From assembly GCA_029448655.1 (NCBI GenBank), contig JACCLO010000004.1:1116001-1180000 (forward strand): DNA of 64,000 nt, written 5' to 3'. Every line of letters starts with the position of its first letter. Position 1 is the stretch's first letter. The notes beneath the pieces are model-generated. The model worked only from the letters and a program-made list of their open reading frames with translations. It made no database searches and had not been told where the DNA came from. Position numbers and translations under genes: made by a program. This DNA comes from Wolfiporia cocos. Taxonomy: Eukaryota > Basidiomycota > Agaricomycetes > Polyporales > Phaeolaceae. Shown in pieces: positions 1 through 12,607 of this stretch.

Positions 1-1
1 G

Positions 2-2664
2 TACCACCTGGACGAAAGCAACGAGGACAACGAGGGAATCACCATGATTCCAGACAAACTCGTCGTCCATGCAATCCAGATCCCGATCATTGATCGAATC
101 AAGAACGCCAACGATCGAGATGAATCTGCGGAACAGGCGATCCGTGCTCTAGGGGGCACAGGCGAATTCCCCACGAGAACCACCGCAGATGAATGGCAAC
201 AAACGGATGGAATACTGCTCTACAGGGGCAGGATGTACGTGCCAAAAGACGAGGACCTTCGACGGGACGTCATCTCAAAATACCACGACACGATCCCGGC
301 CAGACACCCTGGGATCTGGGGTACAACAGTACAGGTCACGACTCACTTCTGGTGGCCTGACATGAGAACAATGATAGCGGAATATGTCCGGGGTTGTGCG
401 ATCTGTCAACAGATGAAACCTGATCGAAATCCGATCAAACCCCCACTACAACCGATACCGACACGAGAAGACGCCTCCCCTTCTCACAATGTTCGGTCGA
501 CTTTGTCACCGACCTGCCAAGAGTGGGAAAATATGATTCAATGATGGTGATCGTCGACCATGGCCTATCCAAGGCAATCTCTCTCACCCCATGCGACAAA
601 ATGATTACCAGCGAAGGGGCGGCGGAGATATTCCACCAAAAGATCTATTCGCTATATGGCATCCCCCGAAAGATCATTTCGGACAGGGGACCACAGTTCG
701 CATCAAAACTATTCAGGGAATTATGCAAGCTGCAGGGAACGGAGTCAGCAATGAGTACAGCATACCATCCCCAGACAGACGGACAAACGGAAAGGATGAA
801 CCAACAGATCGAAGTATACCTTCGTATCTATTGCATGAACGACCCTTTCCAATGGGTACAACGACTGCCTGACGTCGAATTTGCGCACAACACCAGACGG
901 ACCGAAAACCGGCCAGCGCCACTTGAAATAATCCTAGGATACGTCCCGAGAGGATTCCCAGACTATGACAGAGTAGGGAACGTCCCAGCAGCTGTCGACA
1001 GGATCAAGAAGGTCAAAGAGGCGCGAAAGATGGCATTCATCGCGCATGAATTAGCCCAGAAAAGAATGGCAGGGCGGTTCCTTAGGGAACTGCCAAGGCT
1101 TGAGAAAGGGGACAAAGTCTGGCTCGACGCCAAGAACCTAACGATTCCCTATGAATCAAACAAACTGGAACCAAAAAGAGAAGGACCCTTCACCATCACA
1201 GAAAAAATGGGACCCACGACGTACCGGCTGCAGTTACCGACGAACTGGAAAATTTATCCGGTATTCCACACCGCCTTACTAAAACCATTCAAAGAAACAA
1301 GGGTGCACAGACCCAATTACCTACGGCCGCCACCTGACATCATCAAGGGACAAGAGGAATACGAAGTCGAAGCTATCTTGGCTGACAGATGGCGAGGAAA
1401 GAAGCATCAATACTTCGTCAAGTGGAAAGGCTATGCCACGGCCGACAATTCATGGGAAAATGAAGCGAACTTGGAGCATTCCAAAGAGCTGATAAAAAGC
1501 TACCACCGAATGCGAGTCAGAACAACCCCAACACTTGAAAGCCGAACAGTAATAGTATGTCGACGACTCGCCACCAACTCCCTCGCCGCGCCACGACCCC
1601 CCACAGCGACACGGGTCGCCGGGAAGGACGACCAAGAGGTACGCCGCCGAGGAGGTACTCCCCCCAACATCTGCAGATCAGACACGCCCTCCTCTGGTAC
1701 AGGGCCGAGGGACCTTTTGCTGGCCGAGCCGATGGCTGGACAGCCCTCTTCGACATCGCGCAGGACCTCACCCATGTCTACAGCTCGTACCAGAATATCA
1801 CTGAGGACCTCGTCCGAATGGAGGGGCAGATCAGAGCGCAGAGAGAGGGACTCGAGCTACTCACCGACAGACTTATCGACAGATTGGCCGCCACCACGAC
1901 GGCCCGACTACGACACGCGCTCAACGACTTCGAGGATCGCGAGCACGTTACTCCCAGTCGACCCGAATACATACCACGACCCGCCCGCTTTTTCACCACC
2001 GACAAACGACGCCAAGTTGCAAGGCCGTTTGATTTTATGGAGGGCGATAGAGTATTATTTCCATTGCCTACCGAGACTCAGAGAGCCCGCCGAACAGGAG
2101 TTAGAAACCCGACGCCACGTATTCCTGGTATGGGAGGCAACGGGAGACGTGAACCACCTGCACGCCCGACGAGCCCTAGGGCTACCCCAGCGCGACAGCG
2201 AAGAGCAAATAGCACGCCGCCTATTCGACGATCTCCTTCGGTGCAGAGTATTACCCGCGAGGAGTTTGAGCGAGGTGCGAGGGAGCACGAACGAGACACC
2301 GCCTCCCTACCCACATGGGCCGCATGAAACCTTCACCGAGCCGCACACCACTGGAGGTACCAACATAACAAGTACCTCCATGATATCCCTTCCCTACGGG
2401 TACCAGCGAGGCCCTCACCTGAGCAGCCGTGCCGACAATGTGGTTCCGCTAACCACTGGATCCTCGACTGTCCCGACTATATTTGCCGAGCTTGTGGGCT
2501 CAATCAACCAGGTCATCGACAGAATGAGTGCCGCCAACACTTCGTATGGCGAACTCCGACGACCCCGTCCCTCAGCGGGAACGGCGACATCTACAACGAG
2601 CAGGATGCCGAGGCACTCTGAGGAGGGGAACTTGGAGGATCCGTCGAGGCCGACGAATGCCTAG
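2..2664 (+). pseudogene. Element A pol, 3' part: integrase and chromodomain, frameshifted
   Basis: This is the 3' end of a chromovirus-type Ty3/gypsy polyprotein; its protease and reverse transcriptase lie upstream of the window. The first frame (2-544) holds the integrase zinc-binding HHCC domain, seen as YHDTIPARHPG followed by CAICQQ. The integrase core follows in a different frame: DFVTDLP, then ISDRGPQF, then HPQTDGQTERMNQ give the D, D and E catalytic residues. A chromodomain (EVEAILADRW to WENEANLE) lies at about 1360-1500. The frame changes by one base around 475-490, between the zinc-binding and core domains. That is not a usual site for programmed shifting, so this copy is probably dead. 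The core frame stays open to 2664, about 380 codons past the chromodomain, where it overlaps a second ORF described separately. Confidence 0.9.
1557..2621 (+). pseudogene. Element A 3' ORF with two CCHC zinc knuckles
   Basis: A third-frame ORF starts at an ATG at 1557, just after the pol chromodomain. The first 256 codons include a helix-rich stretch near 1740-1870 (WTALFDIAQDL to LELLTDRLIDRL) and then Arg/Pro-rich sequence. A TGA at 2325-2327 interrupts it. The same frame then encodes two retroviral-type zinc knuckles at about 2430-2540: CRQCGSANHWILDC (C-x2-C-x4-H-x4-C) and CRACGLNQPGHRQNEC (C-x2-C-x6-H-x4-C), stopping at 2619-2621. Between about 1985 and 2330 the pol frame looks more protein-like than this one, so the original ORF may have switched frame through two indels. 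Zinc knuckles normally belong to Gag, 5' of pol. Its role here is unknown; a displaced Gag/nucleocapsid-like RNA-binding protein is an inference. Confidence 0.6.
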
Positions 2665-2674
2665 GGAGGGGCTG

Positions 2675-3384
2675 ATGTTACGGTTGTTTTGATTTTTCGA
2701 ATATCAACAGAACTCACCATTGGGCGAATACGATACAGGGACTTGTTGCACAACCAACTCCCCTGGCTACTCGTGACTCTACTGGACGCATCCCCAGTTG
2801 TACTAGTCAATAGGGCGCGTTTCATCTCTGGCAGATCCAACTCTGCCACCGTTTCATGTTCATCGTTTGCTTGCTGATAGATGGCGTTCAACCGCCATCA
2901 TTCCTATCTATCGTCTCGGATATATCATTACATACTTATCAAACGTTTGGTACTATAGCGTAGATAGTATCGGTGACATCTGGGACAGACTTGACCCCTG
3001 AAACTTAACGTAGTATATAAAACCCCTGTACTTACTGTCGAGGCTCTTCAGCTCGACCTTGTTGTATAAACAAGAAGTCTTATACTCGTTCTCAAACGTA
3101 GGAAACTACGCTCAGTATTTCTCCCTCGAGCAATCGAACGACTAAGTCCTCGAAGTGCACACTGACTTCTCGGACTTAGGCGAGTCTTATATTCTATTCG
3201 ACTTGCACTTGAACAGATTATATCCTCTAACGTGTATTGGATATTAACCGATCTCCTAAGGACTTCACTTAGGACCCGAAGGCATCTAACGAGTATTTGC
3301 CTTGCATACAGCGACGTGCCTACGTGCAGAAGAACGATCTATATTCACGACTCGAATATACGAATGGGTATTCGACCCGTAACA
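2675..3384 (+). repeat. 3' LTR of element A
   Basis: The 710-bp LTR starts TGTTACGG and ends CCGTAACA, an 8-bp inverted terminal repeat. It is recognised by its near full-length match to the reverse-oriented solo copy at 19821-20531. It contains TATA-like sequence (GTATATAAAA near 3012) followed by the probable transcript start. Confidence 0.92.
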
Positions 3385-6300
3385 GCGAGCATGAGCAGAT
3401 CGAGGACGGTGATCATATTTACTACATTTTCGCTGACGCATGGATCCGAAACAGGGACGAGTGCAGAGCGGACATCGCCGAACGAGTCCACGCCACAAAG
3501 GCAACCGAAATCGCCATCGCGACTGGCAAAACCACGGAAGCCAAGACATTCAAGGAGGTCGTACCCGAGTACTTACACGAATTCAAAGACATGTTTGAGG
3601 AAAAGGAATTCAACACACTCCCAGAACGGCAACCGTGGGATCACGCCATCGAACTCCTACCAAATTCGGAACCATACGCAGGCAAGATTTACGCCCTTTC
3701 ACCTAGAGAACAAGAAGCCTTGGATGATTTCTTAGAAGAACAGCTGCGCACGGGCCGCATCCGCCCATTGAAGTCTCCATGGGGAGCACCATTCTTCTTT
3801 GTCAAAAAGAAGGATGGGAAGCTGCGACCTATACAAGACTATCGAAAGTTGAACCAGATGACCAAGAAGAACAAGTACCTGCTCCCGCTCATCACGGAGC
3901 TGCTTAACAAGTTGAAGTGCACTAAGTACTTTTCTAAATTGGACATTCGTTGGGGATACACCAATGTCCGAATCAAGGAAGGTGACGAGGAGAAAGCCAC
4001 CTTCATCACTAATAGAGGGCTCTATGAGCCATTAGTGATGTTCTTTGGAATGTGCAATGCACCAGGCACGTTCCAGACCTTGATGAACGACATATTTAGA
4101 GACCTAGTCCTTACGGGGAAGGTCATTGTATATTTGGACGATATCCTTATTTTCACGGAGAATCAGAAAGAACACAGAGAGATCCTATGCAAGGTCCTCC
4201 TGGTTCTCCGTCAAAATAAGCTAACATGTAAACCAGAGAAATGCGAGTTCGAAAAGTCCGAAGTAGAGTACTTGGGACACATAATCTCTCACGGGGAAAT
4301 CTGTATGGATCCCACGAAGGTAGCTGCAGTAGCCAAATGGCCAGCACCTCGGAACAAGAAAGAAGTGCAGTCCTTCATCGGATTTGCAAACTTCTACCGG
4401 AGATTCATCCTGAAGTTCTCAACGGTAGCACGCCCCCTTATCAATCTAACCAAGGATGGTGAATGGCAATGGGGCGTGACAGAACAGGAATGCTTTGACA
4501 AGCTAAAAAACATCTTCGTCACAGCACCTGTACTGGGGATACCCAACGATGACGACCCGTTCCGCATTGAGGCAGACTCTTCAGACTTTGCAACTGGAGC
4601 CTGCCTCATGCAGAACCAGGATGGCATCTGGAAGCCCATAGCGTATCACTCAAAAATGCTACTACCGGCAGAACGAAACTACAAGATCTACGATCGTGAA
4701 CTCTGAGCTATCATGCGCGCCCTAGATGAATGGCGTCATTTTGTAATGGGTGCAAAACACCCTGTAGAAGTACTAACAGACCATAAAAACCTAGAATACT
4801 TTAAGACCCCGCAGAAAATTAATCCGCGACAAGCCCGATGGATGACAGAACTTGCCGAGTATGACCTACAACTCGTGCACATCCCTGGGAAGACCAATGG
4901 AAGGGCGGACGGACTATCCCGAAGAGGCGATCACGATGACAACAAGAATCACCTCGAAGGACAGATCGTCCTGAAGGAACACCTTTTTGCCAAAGACAGC
5001 GCAGAAAGGCTGCGATCCTCATTCTATACCGTACCTCACAGAATCACCCACGAGGAGGTAAAGGAGAGGGTCAAAGCGGAAGCCACTCTCTACGACAAGG
5101 AGGTAGTAGAAGGAACAGTGGACACGGCCAAGGACGGCCTACGCTACAGGAGGGGGAAGTTGATAATTCCAAGAGACGAGGAATTAATTGGAAAAATCAT
5201 TTCTTCATTCCACGATACGGTCTCGGCAGGACACCCCGGCACAGAAAACACATACACCGCCATTCACCGCTCATAGTGGTGGCCAAAGATGCAAAACGAC
5301 ATCCGCCAATACATCAAGGCATGTATCAAGTGCCAACGTGCCAAGCCAGACCGCTCAAAGAGAGCCGCACCACTGAACCCGAATCCAACACCCGCACACA
5401 ATTGGGAGAACATCTCCGTCGACATGATCACGGGACTCCCAACATCCAAGGGCCAGGACACTATTATTGTAGTTGTAGATATGAAATCCAAGGACTATAT
5501 CGTGGTCCCAACCACAACCAGGCTTACCGCCGAAGGTTGGGCCAACATATTTGTAGATAAAGTATACGCACAGCATGGACTACCAAAGAAAATATTCAGC
5601 GACAGAGGACCACAATTTGTATCGGACTTTATCAGGGATGTATACCATAGATTAGGCATCGAGGGAAACCCTAGTACCGCGTTCCACCCACAGACAGATG
5701 GGCAGACGGAACATATGAACCAGGAACTAGAGGTGTACCTACAATTATTTATCAACGACACACATACCAACTGGCCGGACTTACTTCTGATAGCTAGCTT
5801 TGCCTACAAATGTCACGTACATAGTAGCACGGGCTATAGCCCCTTTTACCTTACTCACGGATACCACCCATTTACAGGAGTGGAGGCACCAGAGCTGGAA
5901 GAGGGGGTGGAAACTGCCAAGGATTGGGTCAAACACATGCACGAGGTCAGCCAAACCGCTTCGAAGAATCTTGAGAAAGCCAAACTTCGTATGAAAGAGT
6001 ACTACGACTGGAAATGAACCAACCCTCACATGTACAACGAGGGCGATCTGGTTTGGGTCGATGGACGAAACATCAACATGGGAAACCCTACGAAGAAACT
6101 CGATTCAAAACGGTACGGCCCGTACAAGGTCACAAAGAAAGTCGGACATGAAGCATATGAACTGGACTTGCCCGCAGACATGCGCGGCATATACCCCGTA
6201 TTTAACAAAGTCCTACTACTACCGTATCATGCTCCGGCTTTCCCCAATCAAAACCAAAACGAAAGGACAGAAAGCAATGACGCTCGCAGGCCTCTCAGGA

Positions 6301-6899
6301 TCCTCGCATCCAGGGAAGACCGAGGGCAAGTCGAGCTGGAAGTCGAGTGGTCTGATGGGACAACAACATGGGAAAGAAAACGCGGAATGACTCCCTGGCA
6401 GGACTTAGTCACCAAGTACTTCGAGGACAGACCTACCGCTCCGGGCCATCAGTGGAAAAACAGACACACTGAATGGGACCCTGAGTGGGAAGACCTCGAT
6501 AGGAAAGCCACCGCCATGGGACTCAGACAGAACCCGAATGAATTCATCATTCACAACGACATAGACATCACGCTGCTGAAGGATGCAAAAATACCCTTCT
6601 ACATATACCCAAAGCAGCTCGTCGCCAGGAACTTCTGGTTCTGCAATCCGCAAACTCGTGTAATACAGTATGGAATACAAGTGGGACAATGCGTAGAATC
6701 CACCATACCCAACAACCTGGGATGGATCTACCCCGTACAATATACCATACAAATGGCAAACCCGCACATCTGCCAGAAACACGAACACGACCATCCCTGT
6801 CAAATAGACCAAAACCTGTGCAAGGTGATTGCTGGGCGTGGGCACACGCAGCTAGAAGAGGGGGTACTGTCACAAGCTGATTTGATTTCTTTCGCCTAG
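3385..6899 (+). pseudogene. Element B pol: RT, RNase H, integrase, long C-terminus; three in-frame stops
   Basis: One frame carries a Ty3/gypsy polyprotein from just before the reverse transcriptase. RT motifs include GAPFFFVKKKDGKLRP and the catalytic YLDD (VYLDDILIF, about 4130). RNase H follows (EADSSDFATGA, then TDHKNLEYF). The integrase zinc finger (HDTVSAGHPG and CIKCQRAK) and core (ISVDMITGLP, FSDRGPQF, HPQTDGQTEHMNQ) come next, then a chromodomain-like C-terminus near 6300-6430. The frame is cut by TGA at 4704-4706, TAG at 5274-5276 and TGA at 6015-6017, each inside conserved sequence, so this copy cannot make a full polyprotein. A further 140 residues follow the chromodomain-like part, ending in Cys/His-rich sequence (ICQKHEHDHPC). 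The last 32 bases overlap the LTR. Confidence 0.92.
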
Positions 6900-7246
6900 C
6901 TAGTGACTAGAGCCTGAACCCTTATCTTATCTAAGCGCGTGCCTAAGCAGTCACGTGCAAAGACCCCGATCACCCTATCACATGTTGTCAGACCCCCGGA
7001 CACTCTGTGCCGTGTACCTACACCCATTCTAGGGTTAACTACATTATCTCGGACTCTCAGCTTACATAATACTGTACAGTAGCCAAACATGTACAAACAT
7101 TAGAATAGCATATATACTGGCCGACGAGCAGGGTAGCACCCCAGACCCGTCTTGGCCTTATACGCCTTGAGTAGCCTCAGATCAGGAATACGCCTTTGTG
7201 CGAGTTCTATTCCCCTGAGTAGTTGCTTGAAGTGTTGCTTGTGTCA
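6868..7246 (+). repeat. 3' LTR of element B
   Basis: The LTR starts TGTCACAAGC and ends GCTTGTGTCA, an imperfect 10-bp inverted terminal repeat. The same terminal sequences occur on the solo LTR at 24385-25445, which supports these boundaries. The right boundary is less certain than the left, since a GTGACA lies 15 bases further on (7256-7261). Confidence 0.7.
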
Positions 7247-7607
7247 AGAACAAAAGTGACAGCAAAGTAAGCACTCACATTTTACACAGTATGACATGAA
7301 CTGACCTATGCAGGACTGTTTGCAGCCATGTGTGGTGTATGACACACACCAGTGGGACCAAGCCTGCCTTTGAAACATACCGGAAAGCCTTGACAAATGA
7401 AGAGAAAGATGTGAGTTCCACTGACTATAACTGATGCTTACCTGCATCTCAGACATGGAAAACCAAGGCAAAGGGTCTTCCTGCTGAGGTATGTCTTATA
7501 GCCTATTGCACATCTATGTGCTCATACATTCAATATAGTGGCATCTTCAACCTGACACTGTCATTCTGGTGCATAACATACTATGTCACGCCTCTTTTGC
7601 TAATATT
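7247..7607 (+). other. Exon-like remnant next to element B
   Basis: There is no complete gene here. Two short plus-strand segments look like exons: one ends in the frame TYRKALTNEEKD before a GTGAG donor near 7415, and the next reads TWKTKAKGLPAE before a GTATG donor near 7488. They resemble part of an unidentified coding sequence, possibly an older element or gene into which B inserted. The call is weak. Confidence 0.2.
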
Positions 7608-8561
7608 TAGTGTTGCCGAAGTTCAGTTCAGAACCAAGGTTCAGAACCTGAACCGCCTGAACCGAACCTAGGTTCAGGTTCAGTCCAGGTCCGGTTCAGG
7701 GTAGGACATCAAGGTTCGGTTCTTGGTTCAGGGGGGCCATGGGTACCCTTGAACCAGGTTCGAACTGGACTGAACCTTGAACCACTTAGCATTAACATAT
7801 TATGTGTAGTCACTGGTGGATAAGCATATATTATGATTATGTTCTTGCCATCTTTGCTATAGTGTTGTTGCAGTAAGTTATGTACAGCTGGCTTCACCAT
7901 AGCAAGCATCAACACTCATATCCTGTAGTCTCCCAATATGGCAAGGGCTCAACTCCATGTTGGGATTACCATGCTTTCTGTGGCATTGGGCTGCATTTGT
8001 TGCTGTCAGATGAAGTAAGAAATGTAGAAGATAATATTTCACTTCATATCCATGATCCTAGGTTATATACAGAGTTGTCTAAGAATGTTTTGTTATTGAG
8101 CTTTGCCTCAGGCTAACTCACACTCATGAACTCTGATTACTGAACTGCTCAAATTGGCTGCCTTGGGTGATTGTTATGCATCAAAAAGTTATGTTTACCA
8201 CTCTAATCAAGACTAAGAGCCACATTGGAATGCAGCAGCCCAATAGACACCAAATGGAGGCACTGCAGAACTTGAGGTGTGGTTACTTTAGTGGGTTAAT
8301 AGTGCCGGGAATGAGGTAGACAATTGGTATACATAGAAAGGTACACAAAGTTGGTGTCCAAATTATTATTTTTTGCACTCTATAAAAGCAAGTAACCTAG
8401 CGGTTCGAACCTAGTTCGAACCATGAACCGAACCTGATGAACCGGTTCAGCAGGTTCAGTCCAGGTCCAGGTTCAGGTTCAGGCTCCCTGCAGTTGGTTC
8501 GGTTCTAGGTTCAGCCCTAGACCCCCCTGAACCTGAACCGAACTGAACTTCGGCAACACTA
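7608..8561. mobile_element. Non-autonomous hAT-type element
   Basis: The 954-bp element has terminal inverted repeats TAGTGTTGCCGAAGTTCAG at both ends and an exact 8-bp target duplication CTAATATT (7600-7607 and 8562-8569). An 8-bp duplication with TAGTG-type ends is the hAT superfamily signature. Both subterminal regions are packed with degenerate GGTTCAG/GAACC motifs, typical transposase-binding arrays. No transposase ORF is visible inside, so it would depend on a source elsewhere. Confidence 0.9.
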
Positions 8562-8569
8562 CTAATATT

Positions 8570-10004
8570 AGTCGGTCAAGAATACATCAAATAACTTGAT
8601 GCATTGATGTTGAGACTTGACAGTGCAATATTGCATGAACAACTGCATATACATACCTGGGGGCTGGGCGAGGATATCATATTTGTATATTTTTAGAGCT
8701 GTATATACCTGATTCAGCCTGGATCGGAATAAAATAATGTAAATAATTCCCTGTCTGGATGTGGTCCCGCCTGTATTGTAATGGATAGAATTTCAATAAC
8801 ATTGTGTACAGGTGTCATAACATGGATACAGGAGGTTGAGAAATTTTGACAAATCAGCACAGGCCACCCCAGCCCAAGGCAAGGGGCCACGGTGGCTCAG
8901 GCCATCAGAAACTGGGTGAGCGAGTCAGGAAAATTATCTTTTGTCCAGGCTGACATTGGTAAACTCGGCTGTTGGAGCAACTTGTCTCTCCCTTAACGGG
9001 CCTGTCGGCAGCCGGCCGTAGTTCTCACTGGGCCTGACTCGTGAGGTGGGTTCGAAAACTTGTGAAGTGTCTTCTTGATGCTCCTCAATTGTGCGTTGCC
9101 ATCCAGAACCATTCGCTTGTGAGATTTGGATCCCTCAAGCAAAGCAATGGAGCTCATAAGACAAGCAGAGAACATTTCGATTACGTAGAGTGCTCCCGTA
9201 CGCATAGGTTCCAACGTTCCGAGCTGCGGATCGTCGTAAGAATACATATGTCGGTGAGAACAGCAGTGTTAGTGTGTACGTACGTGGATATGCTGCATAT
9301 ATAGTAGCAAAACTGTATTGTTAAAGCTTTCGAGATGGAGTGCATGCCTCAAGATGATGGTCAAAACAAGCCAGTGACGGAGGCAGCGGGCCAATTAATG
9401 ATGATCTCAATTTATTCAGGACAGATTAAAGTTATATCACGCTTCATAACCAGTTGCACAGTGGTACTAGTAGTACACTGTAGTGCCAGTGATCAGCAAG
9501 AGCCGTCAGCGGTGCCACAGAAGTCTCCCACCTATTCAACACGGGATATCGTGTTCCGCAAAAGCACATAGTGAGTATCTAGACTTAACACTGTTCGCTC
9601 AGCACACAGAAACATTCATGGTCGCATGTTGCGCGGCCCGGGTAATTGGACGCGGTGAGTCAAAGTCGAGTGCGGCATTGAGAGATCGCAGGGGCATTGA
9701 GAGGTCGCAGGGGGCATTGTAATATCTACTGCGATTGGTGGCGAAAGATCGCCGAATCACGCTATAAAATTCTTCAAGCATAATGAAAAATCAAGATCAT
9801 ACGAGTTGCACCGACGTCAGAAGTGTCTAATTACGAGTGGGTGGCTATGGGACTCCGCACCCAATTGGGCCAGGGACGAAGCCTTTGCACAATACAAACA
9901 AACATGCGCTTGACCGGCTACTCCGTGCCGGTCCACCAACCTCGCGTCAACAACGTGTGCCCTGCACGTTCGCTGCTCAAATTCGATAACTAGGTCTCTT
10001 GAAT
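8570..10004. other. Intergenic region upstream of PFK2
   Basis: I see no convincing coding sequence. The open frames here are short, lack family motifs and have no supporting splice pattern. The last 250 bases hold promoter-like signals for the downstream gene. Confidence 0.5.
9763..9769 (+). promoter_or_regulatory. TATA box candidate for PFK2/FBPase2
   Basis: TATAAAA lies about 240 bases upstream of the ATG at 10005. An inverted CCAAT box (ATTGG) lies about 30 bases further upstream. The spacing implies a 5' leader of about 200 bases. Confidence 0.4.
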
Positions 10005-12414
<2,410 letters not shown>

Positions 12415-12607
12415 GCAAGGTATCCCAATCACTAGTATTCATACAGGAGGTAGACAGGCGGGAGGGCGCCATTAGCTACTCAACAAGAGTAATGCGTAGA
12501 TTTTACCAATATAACACCAAGGCCCGTATATGACGGATGGCACATGTATCATTGTCTAATAGCATGCACCAATGGCCGCATCGCACGCGATGCGGTCATG
12601 AGTGATC

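Larger units (their letters stand above)
1..7246 (+). mobile_element. Nested Ty3/gypsy retrotransposons (A inserted in B)
   Basis: Two plus-strand gypsy-type elements are nested. Element A runs from before the window to the end of its 3' LTR at 3384. The sequence directly after that LTR continues in an open frame into the N-terminal part of a second pol gene (element B), which is followed by its own LTR ending at 7246. A therefore inserted into B upstream of the reverse transcriptase domain. The A-side duplicate of the target site (the 5 bases after 3384 are gcgag) and the 5' halves of both elements lie outside the window. Confidence 0.88.

Noticed and set aside
1500..2314. Minus-strand ORFs opposite the element A 3' ORF
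   Set aside because: No motifs. The plus-strand knuckles explain the coding signal.
8400..8430. GGTTCGAACC-like sequence suggesting a tRNA T-loop
   Set aside because: Part of the GGTTCAG motif array in the hAT element; no cloverleaf can be drawn around it.
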